A stretch of 34,168 nucleotides of DNA, taken from the NCBI GenBank assembly GCA_944359085.1, contig CALVSQ010000011.1:1-34168 (forward strand), given 5' to 3'. This document shows positions 1 through 5,579 of this stretch, piece by piece. This stretch comes from an uncultured Bacilli bacterium. Lineage in GTDB: Bacteria; Bacillota_I; Bacilli_A; RF39; UBA660. Position 1 is the first letter of the stretch. Every line of letters starts with the position of its first letter. The notes under the pieces were generated by a model that searched no databases, had not been told where the DNA came from, and worked only from the letters and a program-made list of their open reading frames with translations. The translations under genes were made by a program, and so were the position numbers.

Positions 1-7
1 AAAAGAA

Positions 8-30
8 AAAAATGCTTATTCAGCATTTTT
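8..30 (-). terminator. Intrinsic terminator of spoVG
   Basis: A 9-bp stem (8-16 with 22-30) and 5-nt loop, followed on the minus strand by a U-rich run. The stem overlaps the spoVG stop codon. Confidence 0.85.
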
Positions 31-273
31 GTAAGCTTCTAATATTTTATCTTGGAACATCTTACGAGTTTCTTGGTTAATTGGATGAGCTATATCACGA
101 TATTCCCCATTTGCTTTTTGACGGCTAGGCATAGCGATGAATAAACCATCATTACCTTCGATAATTCTAATATCATGAATTGCAAAACAATCATCAATTA
201 GAACAGATGCTTTTCCTCTCATTCTTGAATTTTCTTTTTCTTCTTTACGAACTGTAACTGATGTAATTTCCAT
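16..273 (-). CDS. spoVG: SpoVG family regulator
   Basis: An 85-aa protein that matches SpoVG along its full length: the core includes FAIHDIRIIEGNDGLFIAMPS (split here as FAIHDIRIIEG, then NDGLFIAMPS) and YRDIAHPIN. SpoVG is a small cytoplasmic nucleic-acid-binding protein that affects sporulation, septation and virulence genes in Firmicutes. The ATG is preceded by a strong Shine-Dalgarno (GGGAGAGG). It has its own sigma-A-like promoter and its stop codon lies inside a terminator hairpin, so it is probably monocistronic. SpoVG also occurs in non-sporulating Firmicutes, so alone it does not prove sporulation. Identification is confident. Confidence 0.96.
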   Translation of the reverse strand: MEITSVTVRKEEKENSRMRGKASVLIDDCFAIHDIRIIEGNDGLFIAMPSRQKANGEYRDIAHPINQETRKMFQDKILEAYKNAE

Positions 274-305
274 TTAAAAACCTCTCCCTTCAGTATTACA
301 ATTTA

Positions 306-334
306 AGTATATCTTATTTTTTCCAAAATTGCAA
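306..334 (-). promoter_or_regulatory. spoVG promoter
   Basis: A TATACT -10 (306-311) and TTGCAA -35 (329-334) are separated by 17 bp. This looks like sigma-A, unlike the sigma-H promoter of B. subtilis spoVG; no sigma-H-like element was noticed. Confidence 0.5.
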
Positions 335-355
335 TAGTTTAATTATTTTTTTTAA

Positions 356-1285
356 CTATTTGACTTTTTCAATTAACTTTTTAGGATTTTCTATTAATAT
401 TAAATTAGCAATTTCTTTTGAGTAATTTTTTTCAATTAATTTAAATAATTCTGCTTTTATTTTAAAAATATTAAACACGTCTTTATTATAAAATTTATTA
501 TTCCAGCTCACATCATCACTAGATATAAATATTTTATTAATTGGAAATTTAATTACATCAATCAAATATTTTAAATGTTTAATAAAATTTTCTTGTTTTT
601 CTCGATAATTCATATTTTCATTATCTAGTGACACAAAATTAACATATCCAACTAAGCCAATATACCCACCTAATTTTTTTAATCTAATTAATTGTTCATC
701 TGATAAATTTCTTTTATTATCACATAAAGATTTTACATTAGAATGAGAAGCAATTATATTAGAATATTTTTCTTTTTCTATAATATCTAAAATATCATCA
801 AATGTTTTTTCATTAGCATGTGAAACATCAATAATCATATTTAAATCTATAGCTTTTTTTATTAATTCTTTACCTAGTTCAGTTAATCCTTTATCGCTTC
901 TAATACCAGAACCAAATTTATTTTCTTCATTCCAAACTGGTAATATCGATCTAAGGCCTAATTTATATAAATGTTCTAATTCTAAAATATCTTTTAAATA
1001 ATCACAACCTTCAATACTATATATAAAATTAATATCTTTAGAAATTACATTATTTTGTTTTAATATTTCTAAATATTCAATACTTTCTTTAAACATTTTA
1101 GTTACATCAAAATATTCAATATTTAATTGTTCTTTCATTTCTTGTTTACTCATAAAATATAAATTAACAATTCCGCCGATTACATTATTATCATATATTT
1201 TTTTTATATAATTAATATCTATATTTATTTTTTTATTAAAGACACAATAAAGTATCGTTAATAAATCATAATGCATATCATACAT
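356..1285 (-). CDS. Membrane dipeptidase-like peptidase, family M19
   Basis: A 309-aa protein of the M19 (renal dipeptidase) zinc amidohydrolase-fold family, which hydrolyses dipeptides. Expected metal-site motifs are visible: HxD at H5-D7 (MHYD), bridging glutamate E92 in SIEG, H156 in DVSH, H181 in SHSN, RN at 192-193 and the C-terminal SSDD at 256 on. No signal peptide is seen, so it is predicted to be cytoplasmic. The ATG has an AGGGGA Shine-Dalgarno. It is the last gene of the operon with the VirD4-like ATPase (21-bp gap). The family is confident; the physiological dipeptide is unknown. Confidence 0.9.
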   Translation of the reverse strand: MYDMHYDLLTILYCVFNKKINIDINYIKKIYDNNVIGGIVNLYFMSKQEMKEQLNIEYFDVTKMFKESIEYLEILKQNNVISKDINFIYSIEGCDYLKDILELEHLYKLGLRSILPVWNEENKFGSGIRSDKGLTELGKELIKKAIDLNMIIDVSHANEKTFDDILDIIEKEKYSNIIASHSNVKSLCDNKRNLSDEQLIRLKKLGGYIGLVGYVNFVSLDNENMNYREKQENFIKHLKYLIDVIKFPINKIFISSDDVSWNNKFYNKDVFNIFKIKAELFKLIEKNYSKEIANLILIENPKKLIEKVK

Positions 1286-1306
1286 ATTTATCCCCTAATA
1301 ATTATA

Positions 1307-2332
1307 TTACAAATTATTAGTTACATATTCTTCAATATTAAAATATTCTACTTCATTTTTCTTAAATATTGGATATTCATTATAATTTCCAATTTCATTA
1401 TATTCAGTTACTTCTTTATTTTCAACTATATTTTCAAAGCAATCAATAATCGTTTTTCCATATTTAGACACAAATTCTTCTTTATTTCTAGTTGCAACAT
1501 AAACTTTTAATTTAATATCTAACATATTTTTAAGTTCTAATATAAGTGGCATATTATCTATATTATCTAAATAATAAGTCATTTCTATGTTAGTATTAAC
1601 CAATTGATTAATCATAATATTACCAATATTATTTAAGCCTAATTTATTAATTACAAATATAGCTGTTTTAGATTCAATATTCATTAAGTCAATATCATTA
1701 CCACATAAATTATTTAATAATTGTTCTCTTAAACAATATATATTTAATTTTTGTTTCATTACTGATATAATGCTCTCTCTTGTTTCCATAGGAGCATAAA
1801 CAACTGATGAACCAACTTTATAAATAATATCGTTTATATCTAAATTATTGAAATATTTTTTTATAACAAAAGTATCTTCAATGTTACGACTTCCTAAAGT
1901 AATCATAGTTTGAATACTTCCTAAATTAATTTCTTTAATACTTGCTTCTTTAAATAATATTAAGGTTAAAGCTGTAAAATAATCAGCTGCTGAATTTTCC
2001 CAAAATGGATCAATATTTGAATTATCAGTTTTAAATATTTCTAATCCTAGTTCAGCAATAGATTCAATAGCTTTATCAATATTACCATTTTTATAATAAT
2101 TATATGGTGCCATTAAAGGATTAAAACTATTGCTTTTAGAAGTATCTTTTAAGTTTAATACATAAACTTTATATCCATTATCATCTAATTGTTTTTTAAA
2201 TGTTTTATAATATTCTTCCTTTTCATCTAATATAAATAAATTTTCCTTATTTGCAATTGATTTTTTAAATTCATTAAATAATATTCCCCTTGTTTTTCCA
2301 CTATTAATTTTTCCTATTATTAAATTTGTCAT
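1307..2332 (-). CDS. Compact VirD4/TraG-like P-loop ATPase
   Basis: A 341-aa protein with a Walker A at residues 7-14 (GKINSGKT), followed by features of type IV coupling proteins: LDEKEEYYKTF (35-45) in the place of the family's D-x-KGE segment, SFNPL (69-73) and PFWENSAADYF (109-119), then a C-terminal region like the VirD4 R-x(n)-YG segment (RNKEEFVSKYG, 282-292). It lacks N-terminal membrane helices and a clear Walker B DE, so it would be soluble and possibly not a true translocation motor. The start has an ideal GGAGGA site. It lies 12 bp after the MerR gene. No relaxase or conjugation gene is nearby. Function unknown; family placement is moderately sure. Confidence 0.65.
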   Translation of the reverse strand: MTNLIIGKINSGKTRGILFNEFKKSIANKENLFILDEKEEYYKTFKKQLDDNGYKVYVLNLKDTSKSNSFNPLMAPYNYYKNGNIDKAIESIAELGLEIFKTDNSNIDPFWENSAADYFTALTLILFKEASIKEINLGSIQTMITLGSRNIEDTFVIKKYFNNLDINDIIYKVGSSVVYAPMETRESIISVMKQKLNIYCLREQLLNNLCGNDIDLMNIESKTAIFVINKLGLNNIGNIMINQLVNTNIEMTYYLDNIDNMPLILELKNMLDIKLKVYVATRNKEEFVSKYGKTIIDCFENIVENKEVTEYNEIGNYNEYPIFKKNEVEYFNIEEYVTNNL

Positions 2333-2344
2333 CTTTCATTCCTC

Positions 2345-2734
2345 CTAATATAAACTTTTAGTTTTTACATTTTTATTTGTTTTTTCAATTTTATTTTTAC
2401 CTATTTTACCATTAACTATATTACTTCTTAATTCATCTATTTTTTTTATAGCTTCTTTTTTACTTTCTATTTCTTTTAATAATTCATTTTTCTTTTTTAA
2501 AAACAAATCATTACTAAAATTATCCCAATTATTTTTTATTTCTTCTAAAGAAAAACCAATTTCTTTTAATTCATTGATAAGTTTTAAATCATCTAATTGT
2601 TCTATAGTATAATAACGATAATTAGTAAATAAATCTACTTCTTTTGGTTTAAATAAATCAATATCATCATAATACCTAATTGTCCTTATTGATATACCTG
2701 AAACATTGGAAAAATCTCCTATTTTATACAGCAT
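2345..2734 (-). CDS. MerR-family regulator, BmrR-like DNA-binding part only
   Basis: A 129-aa protein. The winged-HTH (2-69) has the MerR signature IRTIRYYDDIDLFKP and NYRYYTIEQLDDL, close to the BmrR/BltR/Mta subgroup. A dimerisation coiled coil (about 72-110) follows, then a short Lys-rich tail. The usual C-terminal drug/ligand-binding domain of BmrR-type proteins is missing. An upstream GTG at 2743 lies inside the Shine-Dalgarno (AAGGTGA), so the ATG at 2734 is chosen. It sits between a 53-aa ORF and the VirD4-like ATPase. The operon promoter (2963-2993) has the 19-bp spacer and dyad of MerR targets, so autoregulation is likely. Confidence 0.88.
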   Translation of the reverse strand: MLYKIGDFSNVSGISIRTIRYYDDIDLFKPKEVDLFTNYRYYTIEQLDDLKLINELKEIGFSLEEIKNNWDNFSNDLFLKKKNELLKEIESKKEAIKKIDELRSNIVNGKIGKNKIEKTNKNVKTKSLY

Positions 2735-2763
2735 AATTATCACCTTATTTTTAGTACATTAAA

Positions 2764-2772
2764 ATTATATCA
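2764..2772 (-). promoter_or_regulatory. Possible internal promoter before merR-type gene
   Basis: Extended -10 TGATATAAT between the 53-aa ORF and the MerR-type gene; no convincing -35. It could give extra expression of the regulator. Confidence 0.4.
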
Positions 2773-2780
2773 TATATATT

Positions 2781-2942
2781 TTAATTATGAAAGTTGTATG
2801 GTTTTCTATTTAATGTTAAAACTTTAACTTTTTGTTTAACCTTAGGTTCTTCTACTTTATTTCTTTCTATTATATTTGGTAATTCATTTAACAAGAAATT
2901 TTTCATATTTTTAAGCATAATTATTTGATCTTTTTTACTCAT
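2781..2942 (-). CDS. Small 53-aa basic protein, first gene of the MerR operon
   Basis: A short ORF with an ideal ribosome binding site (AAGGAGG, 6 nt before ATG). The product starts MSKKDQIIMLKNMKNF and ends in a basic tail containing VKQKVKVLTLNRK. No signal peptide or membrane helix and no recognised family. It is the first ORF after the MerR-type promoter at 2963-2993 and lies 46 bp before the MerR-type gene. I see no homology and infer no function; the ribosome site and position make it probably real. Confidence 0.6.
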   Translation of the reverse strand: MSKKDQIIMLKNMKNFLLNELPNIIERNKVEEPKVKQKVKVLTLNRKPYNFHN

Positions 2943-2962
2943 AGTATTCCTCCTTCTCTTAA

Positions 2963-2993
2963 ACTATAACACTCTAGTTAAGTAGAGAGTCAA
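2963..2993 (-). promoter_or_regulatory. MerR-type promoter/operator with 19-bp spacer
   Basis: A TTGACT -35 (2988-2993) and TATAGT -10 (2963-2968) are separated by 19 bp instead of 17. A dyad lies in the spacer: CTCTA/TAGAG arms at 2972-2976 and 2983-2987, with overlapping ACTCT/AGAGT arms at 2971-2975 and 2986-2990. A 19-20-bp spacer with a central dyad is the hallmark of MerR-family activated promoters. The encoded MerR-type protein is the obvious binder. Confidence 0.75.
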
Positions 2994-3010
2994 TACAAAA
3001 AAACAAAATA

Positions 3011-3047
3011 TTAAAAAAATAAGCAGTTAACATTTAATCTGCTTATT
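3011..3047 (-). terminator. Intrinsic terminator of the fic gene
   Basis: Arms at 3018-3026 and 3039-3047 form a 9-bp stem (AATAAGCAG/CTGCTTATT) followed by a U run on the minus strand. It includes the fic stop codon. Confidence 0.88.
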
Positions 3048-4026
3048 TACTAACTTTATAATACATTTGATTCTTACTGGTTGGTTTATCTGGAATAGTT
3101 AATTTAACATAGCCAGCATCAATTGCAGGATCTAAATAATTATTTCTTAAAGTTTCTTTAGATTTTATCTTTAATTTTTTCATTATTTCTTTAGAAGTCA
3201 TAGGTTTATTTATTTCCATCACATTCAATAAATTATTTATATTTATTGTATTATTATCTATTGGCATTATAGATACCTCATCCAATGACTCGCTAATCAT
3301 TTTTAACATAAATTCAATAAAAACATTAGAATCACCATTTACATGACATTTGGCAATAGCCTCATAATATTCTTCTTGATATTTATAAATTCTTGATTCA
3401 ATAGGTAAATATTCAAATATATTTTTCCAATTATATAATATTATATTTTGCCATAATCTTGCTATTCTTCCATTACCATCACTAAAAGGATGAATAAATA
3501 CAAATTCATAATGAAAAATACTTGATAATATTAAAGGATGGATATCATTATTTTCTTTCATCCAATTAAATAAATTATTCATAAGTTCATTTACTCTATC
3601 AGCAGGTGGACAAATAAATATACATTTTTCTCCATCAAATACACCTTCAGGACCTTTTCTAAATTCTCCCGATTCTTCAATTGTTAAAAACGTCATAACC
3701 CCATGTACTTTTTTCAAATCTTCTATTGAATATGGATCAACTTTAGTAAGCATTTGATAAGCATTATAAGCATTTTTAACTTCTTGGATTTCTTTTTGTG
3801 GACCTATAACAAATTTATCATTAATAACATCCATAACTTGATCGTAACTTAATTTATTATTTTCTATCGCTAATGAAGAATGAATTGAATTAATTCTATT
3901 TTGTTTTCTTAATCTAGGATTTTTATCTAAATTTAGTGAATTTAATTTTCCTATTTTTTCCATAATATCTGAAACTAAACTTAACATATTATTATTTATT
4001 TTGAATGGTGGAATATAATTATTCAT
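3043..4026 (-). CDS. Fic-domain protein (class II, N-terminal inhibitory motif)
   Basis: A 327-aa Fic protein. The core motif HPFSDGNGR (179-187) is intact, with catalytic H179, predicting transfer of AMP or a similar nucleotide group to a target hydroxyl. An N-terminal inhibitory helix motif S-x-x-x-E-N is present (S51, E55, N56), typical of self-inhibited class II Fic proteins. A C-terminal winged-helix-like part (about 262-327) may bind DNA or a partner. The start has a GAGGTG site and a good promoter. Three 11-bp repeats lie just upstream of the -35. It has its own terminator and is monocistronic. Target unknown; a separate antitoxin is neither seen nor needed. Confidence 0.93.
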   Translation of the reverse strand: MNNYIPPFKINNNMLSLVSDIMEKIGKLNSLNLDKNPRLRKQNRINSIHSSLAIENNKLSYDQVMDVINDKFVIGPQKEIQEVKNAYNAYQMLTKVDPYSIEDLKKVHGVMTFLTIEESGEFRKGPEGVFDGEKCIFICPPADRVNELMNNLFNWMKENNDIHPLILSSIFHYEFVFIHPFSDGNGRIARLWQNIILYNWKNIFEYLPIESRIYKYQEEYYEAIAKCHVNGDSNVFIEFMLKMISESLDEVSIMPIDNNTININNLLNVMEINKPMTSKEIMKKLKIKSKETLRNNYLDPAIDAGYVKLTIPDKPTSKNQMYYKVSK

Positions 4027-4046
4027 AAACCTTTCACCTCATATAT

Positions 4047-4075
4047 ATTATAACATTTAATCTGTTTTTTATCAA
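4047..4075 (-). promoter_or_regulatory. Promoter of the fic gene
   Basis: TTGATA -35 (4070-4075), 17-bp spacer and TATAAT -10 (4047-4052) with an upstream TGT giving an extended -10. Confidence 0.7.
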
Positions 4076-4079
4076 TATT

Positions 4080-4112
4080 ATCTTACTTAAATCTTGCTTA
4101 AATCTTACTTAA
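4080..4112. repeat. Three tandem 11-bp repeats upstream of the fic promoter
   Basis: Units at 4080-4090, 4091-4101 and 4102-4112 read ATCTTACTTAA, with one G-for-A change in the middle copy. The array ends 4 bp before the fic -35. The period is one helical turn, so all copies face the same side of the DNA, as in a tandem operator. Confidence 0.85.
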
Positions 4113-4150
4113 TTTAATGTATACTTATTACTTATAATTCTCTTTAATTA

Positions 4151-4360
4151 TTAATAATCTATTTTAATAGTTTTAGTTATTACATCAGTATAAGTAAAAG
4201 ATTTTTTACAGTTATTATTTAACTCCACCAAAAAAACATTTTCATATAATTCTTTAATAGTTACTTTATATTTTTCATACTTATTTCTACCTAAATTATA
4301 TTTAATTGTCACTTCTTCCCCTATATAATCATTTAATTTACCTCTTATTTGCCCTATCAT
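4151..4360 (-). CDS. veg: Veg family protein
   Basis: A 69-aa protein matching the Veg family: GKLNDYIGEEVTIKYNLGRNK, then VFLVEL and a C-terminal SFTYTDVITKTIKI like the SYSYADILTETVEL segment of B. subtilis Veg. Veg is a small beta-rich protein linked to biofilm matrix expression in B. subtilis. The ATG overlaps the yabG stop (ATGA), so the genes are translationally coupled. yabG followed by veg is also the order in Bacillus, which supports both calls. It is shorter than the roughly 86-aa Bacillus protein, mostly at the C-terminus. No clear terminator follows. Confidence 0.85.
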   Translation of the reverse strand: MIGQIRGKLNDYIGEEVTIKYNLGRNKYEKYKVTIKELYENVFLVELNNNCKKSFTYTDVITKTIKIDY

Positions 4361-5136
4361 CTTGGATACCCCGTATACATTGTTCCTTTAGTAATAACAC
4401 CACCTATACCATTTTTACCATACTTTGTATTTTCAATTATATCTTTTAAATCAATATCTTTTCTAACATCAGATAAACTCATTTTGGTAGCTATTATAGC
4501 TGGATCTAGAGCATGAATATTAACTCTTTTAGGAGAAGAAGCAAAATTAGCACCTGCTTTTATTAATTCTTCATAATCCGATTGGCAAGCACCAGCAATT
4601 ATAATTAATTTATCATGACTTTTTTCAAATTTTCTAGCTTCTTTAATTGCTTTAACAAAATTATTACTATTTTTATAAGCACTTAAATTATTTTGACTAC
4701 CTTTTTTCTTATAATAAGCATCATGACCTGTTATAACTATAATATTAGGATTATATTCTTCTAACCAATCTTTAATATATAATGGGACATTTTCTTCTGT
4801 TTCATTTATTCCCATTGCCCATATATTAGCTTCTTTATAATAATCCAAACATCTATTTAAATAATCTAAATCACTATCAATATGTAATATTTTACCAGGA
4901 ATATAAAAATAATCATCTCTATTTAAATCAACATTAGGCTTTACTCTTTCTTCAAATTCTTTATCTTCTTCATCAACACTTTCAAACTTAACCAAATCAT
5001 CTTCAAAACTATCAGCACATAATCTAACATTCGCACCTTTTAAATAATAAACATTATCAATTATATCTGTTATTTTAAATACTATATCATTGTTGTATGA
5101 TTTTCTAGTAACTAAATCTCCTATGTCAAATTTCAT
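4357..5136 (-). CDS. yabG: Sporulation-specific protease YabG
   Basis: A 259-aa protein of the YabG peptidase family, which processes coat proteins (and, in Clostridioides, CspBA and preproSleC) during spore formation. Family marks: N-terminal MKFDIGDLVTRKSY, VITGHDAYY with H138, and IIAGACQSDYEE with C184, the likely catalytic His/Cys pair, then SPKRVNIHALDP. It is slightly shorter than the 290-aa B. subtilis protein. A longer frame runs upstream, but the ATG at 5136 has a GGGTGA site and starts exactly at the family N-terminus. It overlaps veg. This is the most sporulation-specific gene in the window. Confidence 0.92.
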   Translation of the reverse strand: MKFDIGDLVTRKSYNNDIVFKITDIIDNVYYLKGANVRLCADSFEDDLVKFESVDEEDKEFEERVKPNVDLNRDDYFYIPGKILHIDSDLDYLNRCLDYYKEANIWAMGINETEENVPLYIKDWLEEYNPNIIVITGHDAYYKKKGSQNNLSAYKNSNNFVKAIKEARKFEKSHDKLIIIAGACQSDYEELIKAGANFASSPKRVNIHALDPAIIATKMSLSDVRKDIDLKDIIENTKYGKNGIGGVITKGTMYTGYPR

Positions 5137-5151
5137 ATAATCACCCAAATA

Positions 5152-5157
5152 AGTATA
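5152..5157 (-). promoter_or_regulatory. Possible -10 of yabG-veg
   Basis: TATACT about 15 bp before the yabG start region; no convincing -35, and no full sigma-K consensus (CATA-N3-TA) recognised. Tentative. Confidence 0.3.
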
Positions 5158-5179
5158 TGAAAACAATAATATAAATATG

Positions 5180-5205
5180 AAAAAAAGATTGTTTTTAACA
5201 ATCTT
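5180..5205 (-). terminator. Terminator of the 108-aa gene
   Basis: Arms 5185-5193 and 5197-5205 (AAGATTGTT/AACAATCTT) with a U run on the minus strand, overlapping the stop codon. Confidence 0.85.
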
Positions 5206-5530
5206 AATCTCTTTCATAAATAGCATTACTATATTGCGGACAATTTGTCCCATTTCCAACTATTTGTAATTTATTGACATTAATAATCTTAATTTGAAAT
5301 ATATCTTTTTTATATTCTCCTTCACCCATATACAAAATAATTTTATTTCCAGAAACTTCATATGTTCCTTCTTCAAATCCACAACCTTTTAAACTATAGG
5401 TTCCATCTGTACGCAATTCTAAATCTCCAAATGTTCCTGGTTTAAAAGTTGTAAAAAATTGTATTAAACAAAATGCAATAATGATAATAATAACTAAAAT
5501 TAAACTAAATATTATAACTTTCTTTTTCAT
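5204..5530 (-). CDS. Membrane-anchored 108-aa extracytoplasmic protein
   Basis: A 108-aa protein with a single N-terminal hydrophobic helix (about 4-26, rich in I/L/V) after a KKK start, then a small beta-type domain (GTFGDLELRTDGTYSL, GTYEVSGNKIILYM) containing two cysteines (50 and 97 approx.) that could pair outside the cell. The DGTYxL...GTYxxxGNxI pattern resembles small lipocalin-like lipoprotein domains, but the Cys within the helix is not in a good lipobox. An AGAGGTG site precedes ATG. It has its own promoter and terminator. No confident family. Confidence 0.72.
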   Translation of the reverse strand: MKKKVIIFSLILVIIIIIAFCLIQFFTTFKPGTFGDLELRTDGTYSLKGCGFEEGTYEVSGNKIILYMGEGEYKKDIFQIKIINVNKLQIVGNGTNCPQYSNAIYERD

Positions 5531-5548
5531 AATACACCTCTACAAATA

Positions 5549-5577
5549 ATTGTATCAAATATTTTTTGATATAGCAA
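5549..5577 (-). promoter_or_regulatory. Promoter of the 108-aa gene, with dyad in spacer
   Basis: TTGCTA -35 (5572-5577), 17-bp spacer, TACAAT -10 (5549-5554) with upstream TGA. A 7-bp inverted repeat (TATCAAA/TTTGATA, 5553-5559 and 5565-5571) fills the spacer and could be an operator or a weak terminator of the gene before it. Confidence 0.6.
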
Positions 5578-5579
5578 AT

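Noticed and set aside
3043-4026. Fic gene as a two-gene toxin-antitoxin system
   Set aside because: The inhibitory motif is within the same protein and no small antitoxin gene is adjacent.
4080-4112. Tandem 11-bp repeats as a CRISPR-like array
   Set aside because: Units are contiguous with no spacers; the position beside a -35 hexamer fits an operator.
5137-5259. Upstream extension of YabG with a hydrophobic stretch
   Set aside because: It overlaps the 108-aa gene's terminator and 3' end, and the ATG at 5136 has the ribosome site and matches the family N-terminus; the apparent membrane helix is not part of the protein.
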